Shown here: positions 34,987 to 41,829 of the stretch, piece after piece
Numbering within the stretch: the stretch's first letter is position 1
Layout of the letters: every line of letters starts with the position of its first letter
Source: a virus
IMG/VR virus record: IMGVR_UViG_3300022200_000003
Span: 1 to 47,843 of that record
Direction: 5' to 3' (one strand)
DNA: 47,843 bases
Notes under the pieces: model-generated
The model's input: the letters and a program-made list of their open reading frames with translations, nothing else
What the model was told of the DNA's origin: nothing
Databases searched by the model: none
Position numbers and translations under genes: made by a program

Positions 34987-36585
34987 CTATGAATTATAAT
35001 TAGGCGCTGGTCTATGGTATTTGTCAATCTGTGATTCATCATGCACAAAATTTCCTTGCATAGACCTATGGTACGCATTCGCAAAGTCTCTCAATTCTTG
35101 GTCTGTGCGTGGTGTGTCACGAGGTCCGTCATCAATTCCTGTCTGAGCAAAGAAGCTGGATTGCTCCACATCCGCAAAGGTTTGGGCCAGGGAATCCGAT
35201 CTATCTGGAGACCTACCAAGTCTTTTCTTGATGTCTTCTTTAGGTTCAATCCGAGTCACGCCCGCATGGAAAATTACTTTAATCGTTGTAAGTTCTTTGG
35301 CAAGCTCGGGATCTTTTGGAAGTCCCCCACCTTTTCGCACCCAGTCCCGCAAGCGCATATACATTTCTGTGCGCTTGTTAAAATATCTAGTCTTATCTTG
35401 AGCATTGGCATTGTAGACCACTGGGGTCACTTCCATATTGGGGAAGAGCTGAAGACTATCAATCACTGAAGATCCGTACCCTCCAGTATTATCCACAAAA
35501 ATTCTTTCAATTCTTTCTTCGCCTTGTTTCATGGCGACAATACCCGCAAGCTGAGGGCCCGTATGAGTAGAGTCAAATAGCTCAAGTGGGTATGCCTTAA
35601 GCCCTTTACGTTTAGCAAATGAACTTCTATCTACCCCGCCTCGTGCCACGTCAATACCTAGGCGAGTCTGAGAACTTATGACAGTCCGCTCTTCGATCAC
35701 TCGGTCCATTGCCTCTTTCACTTCTGAGTCTGAGAGCAAAGTGTCCATAGCAGTCGGAGGATACTCTCCAAAAACGTTTACTAGAACCCATGGATCATGT
35801 CGCCCATAAGTTCTAATCTGAGACTGTGCCCATTTAACATCCACTCGTGGTGAACGTTTCGGATCATCAGGATCCCCAGTCACTCGGACTATGCCCCATT
35901 CCTGTTCAGTCAGGCCTTTACTCGCTTCATATATCATGCCACTTGGGATCTCGGGATTTCCCGCAGCTAAGATTCGTGCTTTCTTTTGTGGCCCATCCCC
36001 TGTAGAGAGCGCCGCATCTGCAGTCGCAAGCACTGGATCTGGAATCATCCCTGCCTCATCCAGGAGGAATGCCACGTTTGGTGCGTGAAGCCCTGCCAGT
36101 GCTGAGGTCATGGACTTACTATCCGCCTGCTTAGGGAATGAACGTGCATCAATGAAGGAGTAGAGCTCATGCCCAATAAGCTTGAAGCGCTCCCCGCCTG
36201 CTTCGACTGATCTCTTGAGGAGGTCTGATCGCGCGTGAAGGGATGCAAGCTCTGCCCATAAGTTAGACATCAAATGGTCTTTCGTAATGGCAAGCGCAGC
36301 TATCTTAGGTTGGTGGTTCGTTATGAAAAAGTGCCATCCGAGTACGGCCAGGGTAAATGTTTTACCAGGACCTTTGTTGGCAATCATGGCAATTCGCTGG
36401 AAAAGCATGTAGAGGTCAAAAACTTCTTCCTGCCATATGTCCAGCTTGGCATCAAACACGTCCGCCACAAAGATCTTAGGACGCTCCCGCCATAACTTCA
36501 TCATATGTGCAGACTGCAGCTGAGCTGGTTGTTTCCACGCACGCTGAACGTTTACAGGATGAAACGCAGGCTTACTCGGCTCCAT
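34987..36585 (-). CDS. Terminase large subunit (packaging ATPase and nuclease)
   Basis: The 532-aa protein has Walker A NKGPGKT (K75, T76), Walker B AFLLDEAG (D176, E177) and a RNase H-like nuclease domain with RLGIDVARGG (D312), RIFVDNTGG (D365) and a late acidic site near SPDRSDSLAQT. It cuts concatemers and pumps DNA through the portal. ATG 36585 is the only in-frame ATG but has no ribosome site (CTCCTCTTATT before it). The frame is open for more than 80 bases upstream and would encode plausible protein (KEIYLPKLELPPLI), so the true start is uncertain. Confidence 0.9.
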   Translation of the reverse strand: MEPSKPAFHPVNVQRAWKQPAQLQSAHMMKLWRERPKIFVADVFDAKLDIWQEEVFDLYMLFQRIAMIANKGPGKTFTLAVLGWHFFITNHQPKIAALAITKDHLMSNLWAELASLHARSDLLKRSVEAGGERFKLIGHELYSFIDARSFPKQADSKSMTSALAGLHAPNVAFLLDEAGMIPDPVLATADAALSTGDGPQKKARILAAGNPEIPSGMIYEASKGLTEQEWGIVRVTGDPDDPKRSPRVDVKWAQSQIRTYGRHDPWVLVNVFGEYPPTAMDTLLSDSEVKEAMDRVIEERTVISSQTRLGIDVARGGVDRSSFAKRKGLKAYPLELFDSTHTGPQLAGIVAMKQGEERIERIFVDNTGGYGSSVIDSLQLFPNMEVTPVVYNANAQDKTRYFNKRTEMYMRLRDWVRKGGGLPKDPELAKELTTIKVIFHAGVTRIEPKEDIKKRLGRSPDRSDSLAQTFADVEQSSFFAQTGIDDGPRDTPRTDQELRDFANAYHRSMQGNFVHDESQIDKYHRPAPNYNS

Positions 36586-36665
36586 AATAAGAGGAGGCAG
36601 TTCAAGCTTTGGAAGGTAAATTTCTTTAGGAGCTGCAGGGAATAGAGGAGGGAGTGAATGAATAT

Positions 36666-37250
36666 CTATACAAAGTCTCCCCAGACAGTCGAATGTTCAC
36701 TAGTCGTCGCAGTCACTTCAATATCAGGAAGAGTGTTTGCTTTCTTCCCCTCCCAGTACGCGGCTTCAATCTCTTCGATTGTCAGGTCTTCCTCACCTGT
36801 CGGGAGGTTATAAGACTGCATGATGATGTCTGACAAAGAATGCACTACTGACATATCAATTTTCTCCACAAAGTCTGTTTCTGATTTACCAAGAAGCTCG
36901 GAGCCCTTAAGCCTTGCCGCAATGGGCATGGGCTCAGGAGTTAAAGGTGCATTCGTTATAGGGTCGTACTTCTGTATGTAATGAGGATCCTGATTTCGCA
37001 TCACTGAGGTCCAGAACGCCTGCCGCTCTTTCCGGTCTGCAATCGCATTAGAGGTTTGCTTCTGATACTTATCCCTGTCCGCAATTGCTTCCTGAATTAA
37101 AGGCATCTTTAAAAGCTTCTCACCCTCTGCCTTACAAAACGCATCAGAACCATTGGATCCTGAATACCTCATGGCATCGGCCGCATCTCCGTGATAGCGC
37201 TCAACAAAGAGCCTATGCTTAGTAGAAAGTTTTGAAAGTACGCTGCTCAT
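36666..37250 (-). CDS. Terminase small subunit
   Basis: The 194-aa protein lies directly upstream of the large subunit gene. It has an N-terminal helical DNA-binding region reminiscent of small terminases (LSTKHRLFVERYHGDAADAM, then YSGSNGSDAFCKAEGEKLLK), a middle QAFWTSVMRNQDPH, and an acidic C-terminus (EEDLTIEEIEAAYWEGKK) that could bind the large subunit. It would recognise the packaging start site. The ATG follows ACGAGGATTC. Confidence 0.82.
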   Translation of the reverse strand: MSSVLSKLSTKHRLFVERYHGDAADAMRYSGSNGSDAFCKAEGEKLLKMPLIQEAIADRDKYQKQTSNAIADRKERQAFWTSVMRNQDPHYIQKYDPITNAPLTPEPMPIAARLKGSELLGKSETDFVEKIDMSVVHSLSDIIMQSYNLPTGEEDLTIEEIEAAYWEGKKANTLPDIEVTATTSEHSTVWGDFV

Positions 37251-37383
37251 GAATCCTCGTATCTATAAGTCCATTCCCTTTACAGTTATCACATGTAATG
37301 GGCTCCTCGTCAAAGTCAGAAGTGGCTTCGCACCCTGTGCCCTGACAAATGCTACAAGCTTCGATGTTTGGAAAGTAGGTCAT
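37219..37383 (-). CDS. Zinc-knuckle mini-protein, 54 aa
   Basis: ATG 37383 overlaps the upstream TAA as TAATG, with GGAGGG nearby, and opens a 54-codon frame ending TAA at 37219-37221. The product has two CxxCxGxG-type knuckles like those of the DnaJ zinc domain: CSICQGTGC and CDNCKGNG, joined by an acidic linker. It overlaps the start of the small terminase gene by 32 bases. The four paired cysteines in a small frame make chance unlikely. A role in protein folding, or as a zinc-bound regulator, is only a guess. Confidence 0.72.
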   Translation of the reverse strand: MTYFPNIEACSICQGTGCEATSDFDEEPITCDNCKGNGLIDTRIHEQRTFKTFY

Positions 37384-37586
37384 TAGCTGACCCTCCATCC
37401 CTGCCCATATTTCCCATAGACATATCCGTCAAGCCAGATTGCCACCGCGTCGACTTTACGGATCTTTCTGAGTGCCAGTATTTTCCTGTTTGCGTGCATG
37501 AATTGCTTGAAAATGATTCTTTGCCTTTTTGAAAGGCTTGCGGTGCCTACAATCGTCCGATCCTTGCGCACTAAAACTTTTGCCAT
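37383..37586 (-). CDS. Hypothetical basic protein, first gene of the late arm
   Basis: The 67-aa protein follows GAGGGAGGCAAC and is strongly basic (KDRTIVGTASLSKRQRIIFK, ALRKIRKVDAVAIW). It is the first gene after the divergent hub in the late direction, a typical place for a small DNA-binding regulator. No family recognised. Confidence 0.75.
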   Translation of the reverse strand: MAKVLVRKDRTIVGTASLSKRQRIIFKQFMHANRKILALRKIRKVDAVAIWLDGYVYGKYGQGWRVS

Positions 37587-37625
37587 GTTGCCTCCCTCAG
37601 TAGAGTTGGAATGATTTAAAGTCTA

Positions 37626-37655
37626 ATCGTATTTGTGTCTGGAAGAAAAAGGCAA
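37626..37655 (-). promoter_or_regulatory. Candidate late promoter
   Basis: On the minus strand TTGCCT (37655-37650) is followed after 18 bases by TACGAT (37631-37626), 40 bases upstream of the first late gene. The match to sigma70 is moderate. It is the best candidate I see for driving the late arm, besides the repeats upstream of it. Confidence 0.35.
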
Positions 37656-37723
37656 GTGAAATTGTTTGAGCTGTTATGACTCTCCGCACTGTAAGTCTTG
37701 GCGGCGCTTAGTTATTAGAATAA

Positions 37724-37830
37724 TTATTTGAATAAGTCGGTCATGGAATTTATTTGAATAAGTCGGTCATGAAAGCGTGGAGGCTTACTGCAATAAGTTA
37801 TTTGAATAAGTCGGTCATGAAAGCGTGGAG
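37724..37830. repeat. Three 22-bp direct repeats upstream of the late arm
   Basis: The 22-mer beginning TTATTTGAATAAGTCGGTCA and ending TG occurs exactly at 37724-37745, 37750-37771 and 37798-37819, with offsets of 26 and 48 bases. Copies two and three share 11 more bases (to 37782 and 37830). The first 12 bases are an inverted repeat (TTATT-TG-AATAA), and a related element TTATTAGAATAA lies at 37712-37723. Such clustered repeats act as replication iterons or as binding sites for a transcription factor; the sequence alone does not decide. Confidence 0.9.
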
Positions 37831-38340
37831 ACTTTCCGGTGGGTGGGTATAGCCCCTGCGCCGCGCGGCCGTGGGGGGTTGACGGGGTGGCCTGCCTGCA
37901 CGCCGTATCGACTCTCCAACTCGATGCATCACATAGTCTATCAGACTAGCAGACTAGGCGCCCAGAATCGCCCTGAGCGTACAGATCGGTGCGCATGCCT
38001 TGAATTTGACGCTCTAGGATCGCTCAGGTGGCGTTTTTGGCATGGGGTCCATGTGTTAGGGTGGGCAGAAAGCGGGCGTCACCTCGTGGCGCTGAGAGCG
38101 TAGCAGCTGGATAGCATGTAGGCGCGCGGAGCGCTTGGAATCCACCTAGCATATACGTGACTCGGAGAGTTATAAGCGCCCTTCTCATAGTCCAAGGCTT
38201 CGACATATTGGCATGTAGTGGACTATGAGCATGCAGGCATGGAGGCGCTCAACACTAAAGCGCGAGGCACTTAGCACAGTAACTAAAAACGTGGCGGCGT
38301 GAAGTCTGGGCGGCGTATGGCATGAAGGGCGCATAGTTAC
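37830..38340. other. GC-rich, hairpin-dense non-coding block
   Basis: This block has no convincing gene. Line 37861-37920 has 44 G/C of 60, against 13 of 60 at 38461-38520. Foldable elements include the palindrome GCCGCGCGGC (37860-37869), TAGTCT/AGACTA (37934-37948), a long arm CGCCCTGAGCG (37969-37979) with CGCTCAGGTGGCG (38021-38033) followed by TTTTT, CATGG/CCATG (38041 region), GCGTCAC/GTGGCGC (38076-38092) and an 11-bp inverted repeat CTCATAGTCCA (38184-38194) with TGGACTATGAG (38219-38229). It could be a large structured RNA, an origin or a packaging site. Confidence 0.6.
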
Positions 38341-38367
38341 ATAAAGAGCGCCAAAACACTATGCTCA

Positions 38368-38410
38368 TAGTACATCACTTTTTGACCATGGGACTATGTA
38401 CTAGTTTTTT
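38368..38410 (+). terminator. Terminator-like hairpin at the end of the GC-rich block
   Basis: TAGTACAT (38368-38375) pairs with ATGTACTA (38396-38403), and GTTTTTT follows (38404-38410). A second hairpin ACTATG-CT-CATAGT overlaps its left side (38358-38371). The orientation would stop plus-strand transcripts coming from the GC-rich block, hinting that the block is transcribed to the right. Confidence 0.5.
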
Positions 38411-38455
38411 CTCGCTTTTTCACCAACGTGTGTATCAAAACCTCACCATATCCCC

Positions 38456-38484
38456 TTGAGGTATTGATATACTACTTTTATACT
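38456..38484 (+). promoter_or_regulatory. Candidate early promoter in the AT-rich tract
   Basis: TTGAGG (38456-38461), 17-base spacer, TATACT (38479-38484). It lies in a stretch with about 22% G+C (38461-38520) that could also serve as a DNA-unwinding element. Reading is toward the early operon. Confidence 0.45.
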
Positions 38485-38757
38485 TATATCTCTATTATAG
38501 TAAGGGTATATATTAAGCTAAAAGCACTCAAAAATCGCAACACTATTCAATACTTACTCTCAGTCTATCATACCGCTATAAAAAAGTGTGGGCCATGCCC
38601 TTTTCTCGACCGACTGCACAACCGTGACACAAGTAGCCTAAACAAAACACCTCCCGAAAACATAGTCCACGTTTTCCATAGTCTAATAGACCACTTGTAA
38701 ATTAGTACACGAGTCTAAGGTAATATTTACACACTACAAATAGGCATAAAAGACCGC

Positions 38758-38786
38758 TTGACATAACATTGGTATGCGCATACTAT
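38758..38786 (+). promoter_or_regulatory. Strong sigma70-type early promoter with overlapping palindrome
   Basis: TTGACA (38758-38763), exactly 17 bases, then TACTAT (38781-38786), 36 bases before the first early ATG at 38823, which is preceded by GAGGGAG. The perfect 12-bp palindrome GTATGCGCATAC (38772-38783) covers the end of the spacer and half of the -10 box, an ideal operator position. The promoter assignment is strong by consensus; the operator is inferred. Confidence 0.8.
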
Positions 38787-38822
38787 CTCTTTGTACCAAA
38801 CAACACTTGAGGGAGTGACAAC

Positions 38823-39269
38823 ATGATCTTAGTAACAATAACAATCAACAACAAAACAAAAACACTAACAGACACCAAAGACATACCACTAGTATGCGCC
38901 CTACTGAATGCCACTGAGCAATTCCAAAAGACAACAATCGAAGAGCTCTCCGACTTTGCAGCGGACCACATGAGCAACGTAAAGGCATTGTTTGGAGGCA
39001 GTCAGACATTCAACGCACGCAAGCGAGAAGATGTCAGCGAATCCCACTTCGAGCGCTTCACAATGGCATACTATGCAGAGCTTGAGGCACGCTTTGCCCT
39101 TGACCATGATGGACACAGATACACCCTGGACGAAACATTCCACAGAACAGTGGCAGCAATATTCAGGCAGTCATTCATAAAAGACACCCAGGCGTTTAAA
39201 GACACATGCAAAGTCCTTAAGATCAAACACACATACAAAGCGATTGAAGCTTTCATCCAAGGCAAATAG
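38823..39269 (+). CDS. First early gene, hypothetical 148 aa
   Basis: The ATG follows TTGAGGGAGTGACAAC and is the first gene after the strong early promoter. The product has a beta-rich start (MILVTITINNKTKTLTDTKD) and a helical rest (FERFTMAYYAELEARFALDH). No family recognised. First-expressed genes of lytic phages often act on host defence or host transcription, but nothing in the sequence shows this directly. Confidence 0.8.
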   Translation: MILVTITINNKTKTLTDTKDIPLVCALLNATEQFQKTTIEELSDFAADHMSNVKALFGGSQTFNARKREDVSESHFERFTMAYYAELEARFALDHDGHRYTLDETFHRTVAAIFRQSFIKDTQAFKDTCKVLKIKHTYKAIEAFIQGK

Positions 39270-39270
39270 G

Positions 39271-39507
39271 ATGTCAAAAACCACCTATAAAAACGTCAAC
39301 GCAATGCCTACATGGAAGCTTGAGGGCATACTCTCAAGCCCAAATTGCACTGGAATTGACGGGGCCGACTACTTCCCAGTACGTGAGGAGCTCTTTAGTG
39401 AGCTATTCAAGCGCTATGCTAAAGAGGCCCGCGACAACGAAGCGCAATTTCATAAACAACAAAAAGAGCTATTCAACGCAACATACAGAAAAGCAAAAGG
39501 AGCTTAA
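39271..39507 (+). CDS. Hypothetical early protein, 78 aa
   Basis: I use ATG 39271, one base after the previous stop; a TTG at 39244 would overlap the previous gene. It is mostly helical and charged (SELFKRYAKEARDNEAQFHK). No family recognised. The spacing to the next gene is two bases. Confidence 0.72.
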   Translation: MSKTTYKNVNAMPTWKLEGILSSPNCTGIDGADYFPVREELFSELFKRYAKEARDNEAQFHKQQKELFNATYRKAKGA

Positions 39508-39509
39508 AA

Positions 39510-39758
39510 ATGAAAACAGCAATTCTAGTGAGCAAGTGCGAATCAATTAACCCAGCGAACCAAACGGCCCAATTCACTTTTAACGGCTCGCTCTGTGGTT
39601 GCATTGTGGTTAGCACAGAGCTAAAAGTGCCCCAAGGTATGTCAGTAGTCGTGGGCGCTGAGTACCTTATGTACGTTTCAATTGGTGAGCTAAAAGAAAA
39701 CAAACTAACAGGGACAATTCTTAAGATTAAGGAACTACCCAGAGCGTGGGACCTATGA
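39510..39758 (+). CDS. Hypothetical beta-rich early protein, 82 aa
   Basis: The ATG follows AAAAGGAGCTTAAAA. The small protein is beta-rich (AQFTFNGSLCGCIVVSTEL, VVVGAEYLMYVSIGEL), with the look of an OB-fold or small barrel. Stop TGA overlaps the next start (ATGA). Function unknown. Confidence 0.75.
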   Translation: MKTAILVSKCESINPANQTAQFTFNGSLCGCIVVSTELKVPQGMSVVVGAEYLMYVSIGELKENKLTGTILKIKELPRAWDL

Positions 39759-39949
39759 GCAAAACACCCCAACTCTCCAAAGTGCATTTAGATGCTATTG
39801 CAGAGGAGTTTTACCTCGTCTACTTCAACGACTATCTGAGCACAGAGAAAATGGCAGATCATTACGGAATAAGCGACGAGCTGGCCTATGAACTAATGAA
39901 CCACGGCAAGAATATAAACAACGCACGACCAACCAAAAAGGATAAATAA
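39755..39949 (+). CDS. Hypothetical small protein, possible HTH, 64 aa
   Basis: ATG 39755 sits in an ATGA overlap; the longer frame from a GTG at 39746 is less likely. The sequence DYLSTEKMADHYGISDELAY has the spacing of a short helix-turn-helix, as in small phage DNA-binding proteins. Basic C-terminus (NARPTKKDK). The call as HTH is tentative. Confidence 0.68.
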   Translation: MSKTPQLSKVHLDAIAEEFYLVYFNDYLSTEKMADHYGISDELAYELMNHGKNINNARPTKKDK

Positions 39950-40800
39950 TGAGCACACTAAACAAAACGCAAATGATTCAAAGTTACAATTGGACGAGCT
40001 TTTCACCTGAGAAGCGAGGCGAGGCAGATTTTAACTACTATACGCAGCTACTAGCTGAGGACCTAGCGACCTTGCTTGCAGCACCTCAAGGCATCACGGG
40101 CAACTACGAGCGCAAATTCTGTGAAAGAGTTATGCTCATCTTTGCTAGACAGTCACGTTGTGCAAGCCCAGCAATCACTGGCCCGGCAAATTTTAACAAT
40201 CGGAGAAATGGCAAGGCGTGGGACTCACGAGACCGCGCAGTAAGTGACTTTGACCATTGGAGAAAGAAATATATCAACGCGGCCACTCGTGAGCGTACGT
40301 TAAGCCCAGAAGCGGAAATTGATAAAACACTGGAAAGCATCGACCGATTAACCCATAGAAGGGATGCGTACAAGGCCGCAAATAAGCTTAAAACGCGTGA
40401 AGCGCGTGAGGAGTATCTCAAAGAGCATAAAGAATTCTCTCCACGTACGGCCCAAAATATGGACTACGGGCAAGGGGCCATTCCAGCGTTTTGCATTACT
40501 TCACTCACCACAATGATAAGAGAGCGGAACAAAAAGCTAGAGGCCATGCGCTCACGTATTGAGACCAAAGCAAGCTTTGAGGACATAAAGGTTCCAGACG
40601 GACGCATATCCTTAGAAAATGACCGCGTGATTGTGGCCCACAACGAGAAGCCATCAAGCGAAGTGCTACACCTCATCAAGTCCCATGGCTTTAAATACTC
40701 TCCGAAGTTCAAACAATGGGTAAGAAAGCACACTGAGAATGCAATATACAGCGCTGAGAGACTCGGCCAGGCCCTAAATAAGGTGGTAACAAATGACTAG
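39949..40800 (+). CDS. Hypothetical 283-aa protein with a plasmid/phage-type C-terminal module
   Basis: The start makes TAATG with the previous stop. The N-terminal half includes ITGPANFNNRRNGKAWDSRD, a motif seen in a widespread family of mobile-element proteins of unknown function. The C-terminal 60 residues (DRVIVAHNEKPSSEVLHLI, then GFKYSPKFKQWVRKHTENAI) resemble a module at the ends of plasmid and phage proteins. It is one of the largest early genes, so it may have a central early role; I cannot name it. Confidence 0.78.
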   Translation: MSTLNKTQMIQSYNWTSFSPEKRGEADFNYYTQLLAEDLATLLAAPQGITGNYERKFCERVMLIFARQSRCASPAITGPANFNNRRNGKAWDSRDRAVSDFDHWRKKYINAATRERTLSPEAEIDKTLESIDRLTHRRDAYKAANKLKTREAREEYLKEHKEFSPRTAQNMDYGQGAIPAFCITSLTTMIRERNKKLEAMRSRIETKASFEDIKVPDGRISLENDRVIVAHNEKPSSEVLHLIKSHGFKYSPKFKQWVRKHTENAIYSAERLGQALNKVVTND

Positions 40801-41173
40801 AACAATCACAACAACCGTCGGGACATGCCTTCTACTGGAACAGCTAGTTGAAAATGAGCTGCGAATGCTTAACAACCGAGTGACAAATCACCGTCTGGAG
40901 GAAAAAGAACGTGCAGAGGTTCAAGCTGAGATTGCCCAACTCAAAGAGCTCATCGCACAGCTAAATGAGCTTAACAATTTAGAGGAGTCTGTTAACACTG
41001 AGGTGACAGAATGCTACACACCAGAAGAGATTGCACACTTCGAGCACTTTGAAGCCTTCTGGGATGCAATAGACGTACAGAACGCCTATGAAGAGGACTG
41101 GGACAAGTGGCAAGGCAAAGGCATTAAAGAGACATACAAAATCGTATTCGACAAACTGAGAGGCAAACAATGA
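40793..41173 (+). CDS. Hypothetical coiled-coil protein, 126 aa
   Basis: ATG 40793 overlaps the previous gene by 8 bases. The first 65 residues form a coiled coil (LLEQLVENELRMLNNRV, KERAEVQAEIAQLKELIAQL); the rest is acidic with aromatic residues (HFEHFEAFWDAIDVQ). No family recognised. The stop overlaps the next ATG (ATGA). Confidence 0.75.
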   Translation: MTRTITTTVGTCLLLEQLVENELRMLNNRVTNHRLEEKERAEVQAEIAQLKELIAQLNELNNLEESVNTEVTECYTPEEIAHFEHFEAFWDAIDVQNAYEEDWDKWQGKGIKETYKIVFDKLRGKQ

Positions 41174-41727
41174 GCACACCAACCTACAAAGGACGCCAAG
41201 ACTTAAAGCTTCCCAGGCCACTCATAGAGCTTTATCTGGAGTATCTCAGAGTACACCAAAACAGCATAGCAGCTTTATGCGCCAAGTACCCCAAGTGCTC
41301 AGAGTTTGCACTTACTAACGCCATGAGCAATGCCCGCATGATCTCAGAGAATTTTATCTTCACGCGCAGGAATTACATAAACTCGTTTGCGGTCCCATAC
41401 CCAAAACAGGCGCTATGGTTCACAGCTGCAGCACAAGGCTTCTCTATTGTAGAACTACAAGAACGCCTCAACCTACCACATTCGAGGGTGCAGCGCCTAA
41501 TACAGGGCCGCAAATGGATCTCGAACAATGAAGCCCAGCTTATATCGCAAACTCTCAACTTTCCTTTGCCTTCGACTGCTGAGATAGTCTTATGGAACGC
41601 TGAAATTCACCAACATAAGGCAGAGATTGCAAACAACTACAAAGAGGGAGCGGCAAAGCGGGAACGCGCCAAGCTACCAAAGCAAGTCACTAAAGAGCTC
41701 ATCACCATTGACATCAAGGGAAGATAA
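41170..41727 (+). CDS. Early helix-turn-helix regulator candidate, 185 aa
   Basis: The protein has a central segment that fits an XRE/sigma-like HTH: FSIVELQERLNLPHSRVQRL followed by a basic IQGRKWISNN and a helix LISQTLNFPLP, at about residues 95-140. The N-terminal part is helical (LIELYLEYLRVHQNSIAALC). It is the best candidate for an early DNA-binding regulator, for example one acting on the palindrome in the early promoter. ATGA overlap at the start. Confidence 0.72.
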   Translation: MSTPTYKGRQDLKLPRPLIELYLEYLRVHQNSIAALCAKYPKCSEFALTNAMSNARMISENFIFTRRNYINSFAVPYPKQALWFTAAAQGFSIVELQERLNLPHSRVQRLIQGRKWISNNEAQLISQTLNFPLPSTAEIVLWNAEIHQHKAEIANNYKEGAAKRERAKLPKQVTKELITIDIKGR

Positions 41728-41731
41728 TTTT

Positions 41732-41827
41732 ATGGACTACACACCACTAAGCCAAATGCCTCTACTAGTTACATTAATATTAATTGCTCTGGGCGTGATT
41801 GCCCTAAGAGCTACTCACAAGGAATAG
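41732..41827 (+). CDS. 31-aa single-span membrane peptide
   Basis: ATG 41732 starts a short frame encoding MDYTPLSQMPLLVTLILIAL and a short basic end (ATHKE). The frame continues upstream into the previous gene, but the local AGGGAAGATAATTTT site and the fit into the gap support this start. One membrane span of about 18 residues. The function is unknown; such peptides in phages can alter host membranes. Confidence 0.55.
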   Translation: MDYTPLSQMPLLVTLILIALGVIALRATHKE

Positions 41828-41829
41828 GT

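Noticed and set aside
37724-37819. CRISPR-like array
   Set aside because: Only three repeats with 4- and 26-base spacers, no cas genes; they look like regulatory or origin repeats.
37825-38103. 92-codon plus-strand frame and an opposing 60-codon frame (38024-38206) in the GC-rich block
   Set aside because: No ribosome site, codon use unlike neighbouring genes, and the length is explained by high G+C reducing stop codons.
38428-38700. 90-codon plus-strand frame in the AT-rich hub
   Set aside because: GTG start without a ribosome site, Tyr/Ile-rich composition that follows the local AT content, and overlap with promoter-like and motif sequences.
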